Position numbers and translations under genes: made by a program. Below, piece after piece: positions 33,319 to 41,406 of a DNA stretch of 64,000 bases (its first letter is position 1; every line of letters starts with the position of its first letter). The notes beneath the pieces are model-generated. The model was not told the origin of the DNA and searched no databases. It saw only the letters and a program-made list of their open reading frames with translations. Source of the DNA: Planctomycetota bacterium (GTDB lineage: Bacteria > Planctomycetota > Phycisphaerae > UBA1845); assembly GCA_030616775.1 (NCBI GenBank), contig JAUWWQ010000009.1:1-64000 (forward strand), in the 5' to 3' direction.

Positions 33319-36021
33319 ATGTCACGGTCGATCGATGGTCCGATTGCACGGTCAGGTTTTCGTGTGTTGAGATTAGCTTTGGCCTTTGGAGTGTGCCTAC
33401 TCACTGGGTGCGATGCGATCACCGGCATCGGCGGTGGTAGTGACGTGGAAGACACACCAAACGGGCCTGAAGAAAGTGATGCGGCGAGCGTCGAGATTGC
33501 ATTCTCCAGCGACACTGATGGAGCGCTTTTCGCCCGGGCAAAGAGCAACGACGGGTCGGAATTTGCGGTCTTCGTAGAGCGCTCCTCTGACGGCGAGCCG
33601 CTGGTACTGCGGGAGGTCACCTCGCAGGCGACGGATGGAACCGTCGTGAAGACCGTGGCTGACAACCTCGGGCGCCCGGTTTGTTTCATGACAAGCAGCG
33701 AGTCGGCTACGGTTTTCTACGGTACAGCTTCAGCCACGGTTGTGTATACGGATTCGACAGGTGAACGCACCGAATACGAGGCCCCTCTGCCGGAGTGGAT
33801 CGACCTGACCTCCAAGACCGCTGTGCGGCTGCAGGCTTCAGATGTAGGCGTTCTGTGTGGTGCTCTATTGGCCAACTATGTGCAGGCCGTAGAAGCGATC
33901 TTTGACTGCTCGCAATCGTCTGGTTCACCGCTATGCAGCAGCAGCATCGCCGAGGCTGCTCGTGCCACTTTGATGCTCTGTTCGGAGGAAGCTACGGTCG
34001 TCCCGGAAGAGCAACTGGAGACCGTTATCGAGACCGAGCTCGAAGTAATGCCGCTCACGGTCGAAGCTACAGGGAGCGTACGAGATGAATTGAACGAGGT
34101 CGCTTTGGAACTCATTGCCGTCGCAACCGGCGGCCTCGGCCCATACGATATTGCATGGGAAATTGCGGAAGGACCGGAGCATCCCAATATACCCAACGGC
34201 CCGGCGGTGGAGGTTGGGTTAGGCCAAACCGGGACTTACTCCATCATCGTAACGGCGACCGACGCTGCTGGTGAATCGGCCAGCGACACGGTCGCCGTGG
34301 ACGTGATTGTTGAGGTACCGATTGGCGACCCACTCGTAGCCGACGCGGGTTCGGGCCAAACGGTCACCGTCGGCCAAGCCGTTCTCTTGGAGGGGTCAGC
34401 AAACGGCGGCGACGGCACCTACACCTACGAGTGGTCTCCTGTCACTGGGCTGTCCGATCCGAGTATGGCAGAACCAGTGCTGACACTGGAAGATGCAGGG
34501 ACTTTTACGTACACCTTGACGGTCACTGACGGTACCGGCGCGGAAGCGTCTGATAGTACAACGGTGACGGTTGTCGGGCTCGAGGCTCTGGTCGCAGAGG
34601 CCGGACCGAACGTCACCATCTTCATCGGCGACACCACGGTCTTAGAGGGGTCGGCAAGTGGCGGAGACGGCGACTATGCCTACGAATGGTCTCCTGCCAC
34701 TGGCCTGTCGGATCCAAATGTCGCACAGCCAACCTTGATGTTGGAGGAGGCCGGGACGTTCACATACACTCTGACCGTTACTGATGGTACTGGCGCGGAA
34801 GCAGCCGACGGCACAACGGTTCTCGTTTTCGATGAACTTCTGGCTGCCGAAGCGGGGCCGGACAGTAGTTACGTCATCGGTGCGCAAGTCACCTTCGACG
34901 GATCGGCAAGCGGTGGGGATGGGAACTACTCCTATGAGTGGTCGCCTGCTACCGGCCTTTCCGATCCGAACATTCCACAACCCGTGCTGAACACGACAAC
35001 CGTGGGTATTGGGGCCTATGAGTTCACGCTGACCGTCACAGACGGAACCGGCACCACTGCATCGGATGCCGTTACGATAAGGATCGTAGCAGCTGGCGGG
35101 GCGCCTGCGTCAGCGGTCATCAACTCTGTCAAGTGGGGTGCGGACTTTGCCAACGGAGGGTATCAGGTCTTGGTGGAGTTCAACCAGGCAATGGATCAGG
35201 CCTCTGCTGAAACGGTAGGCAACTACCAGATCAACGAAACCAGTACGAATCCCACGAGTGCGACACTGAACACTGCCACCAACACGGTTACGTTGGTGTT
35301 CAGTGTGCCAATGAAAACAACCGACACCATCGACGTCAGCCTCAGCAGTTCGATCCAGGACAGCTACGGTCGAGCGTTCTCCGAAACCCTCGCCCAGACT
35401 ATCGCGGACAACGGCAGCGACAGCACCGCGCCCACGATCAGCCCGGTCACTTGGGCGGCGGATTATGCCGGCGACGGCTACCAGTTGACCGTGGTCTTCA
35501 GCGAGGCCATGGACAAGACCACGGCTGAGATCACGGGCAACTACAAGATCAACGGCATCGCCGTCAACCCGACCAACGTATCGCTGGGCACCGACGGCAA
35601 GACGGCCACGCTGACCTTCACGACCTCGGCTCTGGCAACCACTAACACCCTGGACGTGAGCCTGAGTGGTGCGATCACCGACATCAACGCCGAGGACAAA
35701 ACCGAAGCGCTCAACCAGACGATCACGGCCAATGATGAAAACAACAAACCAAGCGTCAGCTCGGCAACGGAACTCGACGGCACTCACGTGACCGTCGTCT
35801 TTGACGAGGCGATGGACGAAGCCACCGCCAACGTCGCTGGCCGCTACACCTGGAGTGGGGTCATCACGACAAACGATGCTGTGCTACAGACGAATGGGAC
35901 TGACGTGATCCTGACTACCAGTGGTGATCCTACGGGTGAGGCGCTAACCGTGGCAACGGACACAGTTGCCGATATAAACACTAACACCAACAATGCCTAT
36001 ACGAGCGGCAATTTCCCGTAG
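33319..36021 (+). CDS. Large lipoprotein with PKD and SbsA-like Ig repeats
   Basis: From ATG 33319 the protein has 900 residues. A signal peptide ends in the lipobox L-L-T-G-C (Cys31). After a ~220-residue region with no family come one divergent and three close PKD-type repeats (about residues 265-560), each with S-A-x-G-G-D-G-x-Y-x-Y-E-W-S-P-x-T-G-L-S-D-P. Three more Ig-like repeats of about 110-120 residues follow (V-x-F-x-x-A-M-D-x-x-T-A), similar to SbsA/Big_5 domains of bacterial surface proteins. The PKD repeats are close enough at DNA level for unequal exchange. The role is probably surface adhesion or binding outside the cell. Confidence 0.8.
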   Translation: MSRSIDGPIARSGFRVLRLALAFGVCLLTGCDAITGIGGGSDVEDTPNGPEESDAASVEIAFSSDTDGALFARAKSNDGSEFAVFVERSSDGEPLVLREVTSQATDGTVVKTVADNLGRPVCFMTSSESATVFYGTASATVVYTDSTGERTEYEAPLPEWIDLTSKTAVRLQASDVGVLCGALLANYVQAVEAIFDCSQSSGSPLCSSSIAEAARATLMLCSEEATVVPEEQLETVIETELEVMPLTVEATGSVRDELNEVALELIAVATGGLGPYDIAWEIAEGPEHPNIPNGPAVEVGLGQTGTYSIIVTATDAAGESASDTVAVDVIVEVPIGDPLVADAGSGQTVTVGQAVLLEGSANGGDGTYTYEWSPVTGLSDPSMAEPVLTLEDAGTFTYTLTVTDGTGAEASDSTTVTVVGLEALVAEAGPNVTIFIGDTTVLEGSASGGDGDYAYEWSPATGLSDPNVAQPTLMLEEAGTFTYTLTVTDGTGAEAADGTTVLVFDELLAAEAGPDSSYVIGAQVTFDGSASGGDGNYSYEWSPATGLSDPNIPQPVLNTTTVGIGAYEFTLTVTDGTGTTASDAVTIRIVAAGGAPASAVINSVKWGADFANGGYQVLVEFNQAMDQASAETVGNYQINETSTNPTSATLNTATNTVTLVFSVPMKTTDTIDVSLSSSIQDSYGRAFSETLAQTIADNGSDSTAPTISPVTWAADYAGDGYQLTVVFSEAMDKTTAEITGNYKINGIAVNPTNVSLGTDGKTATLTFTTSALATTNTLDVSLSGAITDINAEDKTEALNQTITANDENNKPSVSSATELDGTHVTVVFDEAMDEATANVAGRYTWSGVITTNDAVLQTNGTDVILTTSGDPTGEALTVATDTVADINTNTNNAYTSGNFP

Positions 36022-36068
36022 TAACTGGGCACGGTGCCTGTGGTGCGGTGATCCATTGCACCGCTCTA

Positions 36069-36240
36069 GCCCTCAACCAGGCCATTGCCGCCAACGCTGA
36101 GAGTAATAAGAGCCTATCCCAAAAAGTGTGGCACGGGTCTGCAACCCGTGTACTTCACGACCACGGAGACGGCGGCCAACCAGGTGACGGTCGAATGCGC
36201 CGCGGCCACAAGTCGGCTCAAGGCTTTCGCTTGGCTGAGT
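36069..36240 (+). pseudogene. Remnant of a further Ig-like repeat plus debris
   Basis: Just past the lipoprotein stop, 36069-36110 encodes A-L-N-Q-A-I-A-A-N-A-E-S-N-K, closely like A-L-N-Q-T-I-T-A-N-D-E-N-N-K inside the lipoprotein's third Ig-like region. It is followed by a hairpin CACGGGT/ACCCGTG (about 36131-36148). A second open stretch reading V-Y-F-T-T-T-E-T-A-A-N-Q-V-T-V lies at about 36147-36190. No start codon or full domain exists, so this looks like the eroded end of a longer gene or a lost neighbour. Confidence 0.45.
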
Positions 36241-36448
36241 GGAAGATGATCAGCGCATACACTTAGCACACACGCAATCGCTTCCATGCGATTCATGGCG
36301 GATTCTTCCTCCTGGATTTCCTGAGCGTACGCTGAACCACTCAAAAACTAGGGAGAATATCGCCCCTTTCAACAACGTCACGGAAACTCTCCGCATCCCT
36401 CTCCGCCGGCCCCAACGAAAACTGGGGATGGATCAGCTTTGGGGACGG

Positions 36449-36476
36449 TTGACGCGGGTTTTCATCCCGCTAGACT
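36449..36476 (+). promoter_or_regulatory. Predicted sigma-70 promoter for tRNA-Leu
   Basis: TTGACG (36449-36454) and TAGACT (36471-36476) are separated by 16 bases. The expected start near 36483 is only a few bases before the mature tRNA 5' end at 36490, as usual for tRNA genes. Confidence 0.6.
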
Positions 36477-36489
36477 TCTTTACGCGGCA

Positions 36490-36575
36490 GCCCGGGTGGC
36501 GGAATAGGCAGACGCGCAAGCTTGAGGTGCTTGTGTCCGATTTTGGACGTGCTGGTTCGACTCCAGTCCCGGGCA
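36490..36575 (+). tRNA. tRNA-Leu (anticodon GAG)
   Basis: The 86-base sequence folds as a class II tRNA. Acceptor arms GCCCGGG (36490-36496) and CCCGGGC (36568-36574) pair fully, with discriminator A at 36575. The anticodon stem CAAGC/GCTTG encloses the loop TTGAGGT, anticodon GAG, which reads CUC/CUU Leu codons. A long variable arm (TGTCC...GGACG) follows, and the T arm is CTGG-TTCGACT-CCAG. No CCA is encoded, so it must be added afterwards. Confidence 0.92.
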
Positions 36576-36822
36576 GTTGCACTGCCAGTCTCGGCGGCCT
36601 TATCGCCTCGCTATTCGAGTCGATGCGTCTCTCGCATACCAGTTGCAGACGATCGGTGACGCCGGCAGCCAGGCGAAACGATGCGTCGCCTCGGATACAG
36701 GATCAGTCCCGCAGAGCCGATATGCGGACAGATCCGATCATTTCGCTGGATCGGTGTAAGTTCGCCGGCCTAGCAGTTGGGGCGTCGTGGATGTCGGTTG
36801 CCACCGGACGGATACTTGTGGG

Positions 36823-37380
36823 ATGAGTTCTATCGCCTCGCAAGAGTCAGGACGGCTTTGTCTCGCGCCTTTTGACCCGCGATACGCGTCTGAGGTCGCT
36901 CAATGGGTTGAGACGGACGAGCAGTTGCGCTGGGTGGCGCCCAGCACCCGGCCGCCGTTGACCGCCGCCAAGGTCACCGAGTGGAGGAAACCGAGCGGGG
37001 AAGCGTTCACGCTGCTCCGCGAAGCCGACCGGCAAGCCGTCGGATACGGCGAGTTAAACTCGATGCGGAGAGAGCCCGGGCATCTGTGGCTTGGACATCT
37101 CGTCGTACGCCCCGATCAGCGGGGTAAAGGAGCCGGCCAGGTGCTGGTGCGCGCTCTGCTGGCATACGCATCGGAGCGGCACCTTGCGAGTCGCGTATCC
37201 CTGATCGTGTTTCCGGACAACACAGCGGCCTTGAAATGCTACCGCCGAGTGGGATTTACGATCGTAGGTGAGGAGTATCATCAGTTCGGCGGCGTCGGAC
37301 CGAGACGCAAACTTCTACGACTCGAGATCGACCCGACCCACATCACACCTGACCGCGAGTGTGCCACCTTCCGCCCATAA
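36823..37380 (+). CDS. GNAT-family N-acetyltransferase
   Basis: From ATG 36823 (GTGGG upstream) the protein has 185 residues. The acetyl-CoA site is visible in L-V-V-R-P-D-Q-R-G-K-G-A-G-Q-V-L-V (R-G-K-G-A-G) and the motif B region N-T-A-A-L-K-C-Y-R-R-V-G-F. Short GNAT proteins acetylate amines or protein N-termini; the substrate cannot be inferred. The gene stands alone between tRNA-Leu and the IPTL-CTERM-like protein. Confidence 0.85.
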   Translation: MSSIASQESGRLCLAPFDPRYASEVAQWVETDEQLRWVAPSTRPPLTAAKVTEWRKPSGEAFTLLREADRQAVGYGELNSMRREPGHLWLGHLVVRPDQRGKGAGQVLVRALLAYASERHLASRVSLIVFPDNTAALKCYRRVGFTIVGEEYHQFGGVGPRRKLLRLEIDPTHITPDRECATFRP

Positions 37381-37607
37381 ACCGGCTGACCTTAGCTCGA
37401 CTTTTGCACTTTTTCCCGTCGCTAGGCGGCGGGGGCGAGGGCGTATAGTAGCACGGCCTCTATAGGCCGGGATAGTGTTGCAAAGGCTTCGTGATGCCGG
37501 GGTGTTGCAAAAACCCAGTCGGTCCAAAGCCAGCGCCGCACGGCGGTGATGACCACGGTCGTCCAGGTCCCCGTCTCGGGGTCTTGGATGGACGCGCTCT
37601 CGACGGT

Positions 37608-39674
37608 CTAAGCCCGCGCAGGCCGGCGGCGGGTGAGGAGGATGGAACCGGCCAAAAGGAGCAGGAGCGTCAAAGCGACCAGGCCCCATTCGGAAACGGC
37701 TGGTATAGGGGCAATGCATTCGTCGGGGATGCCGTCACCGTCAATGTCTTGGGAAAAACCGGACTCGATGTCGCACTCGTCGAGTATGCCGTTGAGGTTG
37801 CAATCTTTGCTGGGACCGTCGATCATATCGTAAAGGTCTATGATCTCGTTTTGGTTGCAGTCATCCAGTGGTCCGGTGTAGACCCGCATAAACAGATCGA
37901 AGTCGTCGTGGTCGATGTCCCGGTCGTGGTCGATGTCCAAGAAGCGACACTCACACAGGCCGTCAGTCGGCACCGGGCCGGTCCAGCAGTTAGGCAGGGG
38001 GATAAAGTCATCCAGATCACGATCCCCATCGAAGTCCACATCCCCATTCCTGATCCGTCGCATGAAACGCGTACCGGATGGCACCAACGACCCGCCGTGC
38101 CACCACCAGGCAATTTCTCCAGCATTATTGAGATCGGGGCGAATATTTGCGTGCTCGGCGTCAGCGCTGATCTGGTAGTATACGCCGTCGCGGAAGACCC
38201 ACACCTGAGCGATCCTCTCCAAAGGGGCCTGTCCGCCACTGGTGTAGGCGATGTGGGCTCGATCGTTGATGTCAGGACCGACGGCATAACCGGTGTCCAG
38301 TAAGAGCGGATCACTAATCCCGTCCCAGAACTCAACGCCCGCCGTGTCCCCACTGGGAAGCACCCCGGACCAGACGACTTGCCCGAGATTATTGATTTTG
38401 GGCGACTGCATCTGCGTTAAGACTGTTGGAAGGACGATAGCGTTCCCGCTCGAGTACAGCATAATGTCAGAGGTCCAGCCTTCGAATCCGCCGCAGGGGA
38501 AGCTATACCGCGTCCAAGCCATCTGGTCATGGTCGTTGATCACCGGGCTCTGGTTCGAGAAACCATCGTCAAAAATCTCTACGACTGTATTGCCGTCATA
38601 GAAGTAGATGTCGCACTTGTACGCACTGAGCTCGCAACCCCCCGGGCTGTGCACGCTCCACACGACGTGGTCAAGATTATTGATCCTTGGGCTGTGAGAG
38701 TCAGACCAGGACCCTAGCGGGGTAATCTCACCGTCTCTAAGGATCACCACCTGTCGCGTCTCGGGGTCAATACGCCGATCCCACACAATCGTTCCTTTGT
38801 CGTTGATGTCCGGAAAAACGTTGGCCAGACCGTCGTTAGTGACTTGGGTCAGCAGGCCATTGTCGTAGAGATATATTTCGGCGTCCCAAGAGCTGGTCTC
38901 CGTTCCAATGTTAACTACAATCTGCCCGCAATTGTTCATTCTTGGATGGCGGCGCATCAGCGGTTCCATTCCCGGTGTCACTTCGATAATTTCGTAGCCT
39001 TGGGGAATCCGGAAGCGCTGGCAGGGATCGTTATCGCATTGGGCGCCACCAAGGTAGCTCCCGCCCATGATGTCGCACAGCTCCTGGTCCATGGGTCCAC
39101 CGCCGCCATCGTCGTCGACGCACGCGGCGTCCTGCTTGCAGCAGGCACCGGTGGCGCAGACATACTCGGTGCAGGGCCCGACGCCTGCCAGGAAGTAGCC
39201 ACCCAGCTCCCGACAATCGAAGGCATCGGTTTGAACACACGTCGATCCCAGACAACAGGAACCCGTCACGGTCGGTGCCGGCGGGTTAGGTGGGGTGGCC
39301 CATCTCTTCAGAGGTGGGGAACTCGATTGATAGTCGCGAGCAGATCCGTAGGGTGGGTCGTCAGACCCGCCTGTTCGCTCCCTCGTAGAGGGTATTATCC
39401 GTACCTCTATCCCGGCGGATACAAGGCCCCAGCGATCTGGTGGGTTCACAGAACCCACCCTACGTTGGTCATCCGGGAAGCAGGCGACATCGCCGGGACG
39501 CGGCAACCCGTGCGTCCAGTTCAGGTCGTTATACACCGACCCACCCCGCGGACCCACGTAGGTGGTGTCACAGGTTGGCACTCTGCTTGGGCCTGCCGGC
39601 GGGTCAAGATGCTGCCCGACGGCACCGGCGCACATCAGGGCCCCAAGCCCTGCACTGACCAGGAGGTGTCTCAT
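37608..39674 (-). CDS. Large secreted protein with IPTL-CTERM-like C-terminus
   Basis: The ATG at 39674 has GGAGG six bases upstream and opens a signal peptide (HLLVSAGLGALMCAGAVG). After a repeat-derived segment (see 39347-39464) come two Cys-rich blocks with C-C-x(4-6)-C (about 135-220), then TolB/WD-like repeats of about 45 residues marked by I-N-x-x-G/D-x-V-V-W and W-D/Y-x-x (about 235-520), and an Asp-rich dockerin-like calcium region with D-F-D-G-D-R-D-L-D-D-F and N-G-I-L-D-E-C-D. The tail I-P-A-V-S-E-W-G-L-V-A-L, hydrophobic helix, R-R-R is like the IPTL-CTERM signal for archaeosortase/exosortase-type sorting. Localisation is probably the cell surface; role unknown. Confidence 0.75.
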   Translation of the reverse strand: MRHLLVSAGLGALMCAGAVGQHLDPPAGPSRVPTCDTTYVGPRGGSVYNDLNWTHGLPRPGDVACFPDDQRRVGSVNPPDRWGLVSAGIEVRIIPSTRERTGGSDDPPYGSARDYQSSSPPLKRWATPPNPPAPTVTGSCCLGSTCVQTDAFDCRELGGYFLAGVGPCTEYVCATGACCKQDAACVDDDGGGGPMDQELCDIMGGSYLGGAQCDNDPCQRFRIPQGYEIIEVTPGMEPLMRRHPRMNNCGQIVVNIGTETSSWDAEIYLYDNGLLTQVTNDGLANVFPDINDKGTIVWDRRIDPETRQVVILRDGEITPLGSWSDSHSPRINNLDHVVWSVHSPGGCELSAYKCDIYFYDGNTVVEIFDDGFSNQSPVINDHDQMAWTRYSFPCGGFEGWTSDIMLYSSGNAIVLPTVLTQMQSPKINNLGQVVWSGVLPSGDTAGVEFWDGISDPLLLDTGYAVGPDINDRAHIAYTSGGQAPLERIAQVWVFRDGVYYQISADAEHANIRPDLNNAGEIAWWWHGGSLVPSGTRFMRRIRNGDVDFDGDRDLDDFIPLPNCWTGPVPTDGLCECRFLDIDHDRDIDHDDFDLFMRVYTGPLDDCNQNEIIDLYDMIDGPSKDCNLNGILDECDIESGFSQDIDGDGIPDECIAPIPAVSEWGLVALTLLLLLAGSILLTRRRPARA
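39347..39464. repeat. REP-like element inside a coding region
   Basis: CGTAGGGTGGGT (39347-39358) and ACCCACCCTACG (39453-39464) are perfect 12-bp inverted arms. Each end also folds on itself: GGGTC-GTCA-GACCC at the left and GGTGGGTTC-ACA-GAACCCACC at the right. The unit lies within the N-terminal third of the IPTL-CTERM-like gene and keeps the frame open, adding about 40 low-complexity residues. The same bases on the plus strand look like the intergenic repeats elsewhere in the window. Confidence 0.65.
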
Positions 39675-39899
39675 AGCCATCCTCCAGACTGGAAACATTA
39701 TTGTACCCGATTGGGCTTGGTTTCTCAAGGCTGATTCGGCACGCTTTGGCAGCAGCATATGGGGTCCACCCGCCTCCCAGTTCGTCCGTCAGCAAGGAAG
39801 CCAGACCGCTCCGTTCTCGGTGATTTCAGAGGGTAGGAGACAACCGTATTCAGGCAGGTAGGGCGGGCCAAGTCTTCGAGGCCTGCCGCAATGATCCGT

Positions 39900-40394
39900 T
39901 CAAGATTTCTGGTCGAGCGTGATGGCTTTGTTGTCGGCCTCGTCTTTGGCCTTCATGGAGTATTCGTCGTTCTGACGTTTGTGATTGACCTCGAGCTTTT
40001 TCAGATAGAGGTTGTACACGTCCTCAGCGCTGAGGCCGACACACTGGGCCATGCTGATCCAAAAGAACAGAAGATCGATCACCTCAACCCGGGCATTTTG
40101 CAGATCGTGGATGGCGAAACGTTTCCCTTGCTGCGCCTCGGTGCACCAGTGTTTCCAGAACGTGCAATCGCGCAGCTCTTCCAACTCGTTGCTTGCGGCG
40201 ATGATGTAGTCGTTGAGCCACTTTCCCGCGGCTACCGGATCGAAGTGATCGCGCAGCGACTTGGTGTCGTAGCCGATGCGTTTATTGAGCGCCGCTTGCC
40301 TTTCAAACAGGTCCGTAAGCACCGCGAACTCCTTTCGCGTTTTCACCAACCAGCCCCGGTTTTCAGGCCGCAGATATCCGCGCAGCCTAATCAT
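39900..40394 (-). CDS. dUTPase-like all-alpha NTP pyrophosphatase
   Basis: About 164 residues, all helical. The pattern L-F-E-R-Q-A-A-L-N-K-R-I-G (about 30), W-L-N-D-Y-I-I-A-A-S-N-E-L-E-E-L-R-D (about 60-78) and A-R-V-E-V-I-D-L-L-F-F (about 105-115) gives the E-x2-E ... E-x2-D metal-binding helices of the MazG/dimeric dUTPase superfamily. The likely reaction is hydrolysis of dUTP or related nucleotides to the monophosphate. The ATG at 40394 with GAGG upstream is preferred to an earlier start at 40463. It follows the sigma factor gene on the same strand. Confidence 0.8.
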   Translation of the reverse strand: MIRLRGYLRPENRGWLVKTRKEFAVLTDLFERQAALNKRIGYDTKSLRDHFDPVAAGKWLNDYIIAASNELEELRDCTFWKHWCTEAQQGKRFAIHDLQNARVEVIDLLFFWISMAQCVGLSAEDVYNLYLKKLEVNHKRQNDEYSMKAKDEADNKAITLDQKS

Positions 40395-40472
40395 TGACGC
40401 CTCGCGCCCCACTGCGCGGGGCGGTCGGTTGGCGACTATGGTGAAGCCAGGGCGTTGTGTCAAGGACGCCCG

Positions 40473-41318
40473 TCAATCGACGATATGATCTTTGATCTTG
40501 CGGAGCGCATCGCACTCGATCTGCCGGACGCGCTCGCGGGTGAGATGGACCTTAGCCCCGATCTCCTTGAGGGTCATAGGCTCCTGGCCGTCGAGCCCGT
40601 ATCGCAGCCGGAGGATCGTCGATTCCCGCTCATCCAGCTCATCGAGGAGGGTAACAATCTTGGCCGCCTCGGACTGATTGAGCAGCGCGTCCTCGGGCGG
40701 GGGCGTCCTGGAATCAGGAATCCCCTCGGTCAGGGCCTGCCCGTCAACGCCATCGGTATCGTGACTGGGCATCGAGACGGCCTTGACCGCGCTGCGGATA
40801 TGGTTCACCTTGCTTTCGGACATCTGCAGCTTGTCGGCGAGCTCCTGAGTGCTCGGCGACCGACCCTCCGCCTCGATAAACTTCTCTCGGGCCTGACGGA
40901 ACCGGGAGATCATCTCGACCATGTAGGCTGGGATATGGATCGGCTTGTCGCTGTTTATTAAGCTGCGTTTGATTGCTTGCTTGATCCACCACGAGGAGTA
41001 GGTGCTAAACCTGGTGTTCTGATCTGGATCGAAGCACTCGACCGCACGGATAAGTCCCAAATTCCCCTCGTTGATTAAGTCGTTCAGCGGGACGCCTCGT
41101 TTAGCGTATTTTTTGGCGATGTTGACCACCAAGCGGAGGTTCGACTTGACCATTGTCTCCCGCGCTACAGCGGCCTCGGCTTCGGCCTGTTCGCGCTTAT
41201 CGAGACTGAGCTCGCCGCGCCCGAAGCGCTCGGCCGTTAACTGCCCGTTGCGAACCACGGTCGCAAGCCGCTTCTCCTCTTCCGGGGTTAGAAGCGGTGC
41301 TTCGTTGATCTGCCGCAA
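40473..41318 (-). CDS. rpoD: Primary-type sigma-70 factor
   Basis: Regions 1.2 to 4 are present without region 1.1. Key parts are Y-A-K-R-G-V-P-L-N-D-L-I-N-E-G-N-L-G-L-I (2.1-2.2), F-S-T-Y-S-S-W-W-I-K-Q-A-I (2.3-2.4), and T-L-K-E-I-G-A-K-V-H-L-T-R-E-R-V-R-Q-I-E (4.2). It binds core polymerase and -35/-10 promoters. The start is a problem: the frame opens at TTG 41318 (L-R-Q-I-N-E-A-P-L-L-T-P-E-E-E), yet the same frame reads back through D-L-Q-A-Y with no ATG/GTG before a stop. An ATG at about 41371 is one base out of frame, so a frameshift or assembly error is possible. Confidence 0.88.
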   Translation of the reverse strand: MRQINEAPLLTPEEEKRLATVVRNGQLTAERFGRGELSLDKREQAEAEAAVARETMVKSNLRLVVNIAKKYAKRGVPLNDLINEGNLGLIRAVECFDPDQNTRFSTYSSWWIKQAIKRSLINSDKPIHIPAYMVEMISRFRQAREKFIEAEGRSPSTQELADKLQMSESKVNHIRSAVKAVSMPSHDTDGVDGQALTEGIPDSRTPPPEDALLNQSEAAKIVTLLDELDERESTILRLRYGLDGQEPMTLKEIGAKVHLTRERVRQIECDALRKIKDHIVD

Positions 41319-41406
41319 GTAGGCCTGAAGATCAGCGTCGGCAACGATGGTTGGGCCCTCCGCGCACGTTCATCACTACGACTGCGAATCCCCAAGGGCC
41401 GCCGGA

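Noticed and set aside
37381-37607. Small frames with Val/Arg-rich sequence between the acetyltransferase and the surface-protein gene
   Set aside because: No start with ribosome binding site, no family similarity; probably the non-coding gap of two convergent genes.
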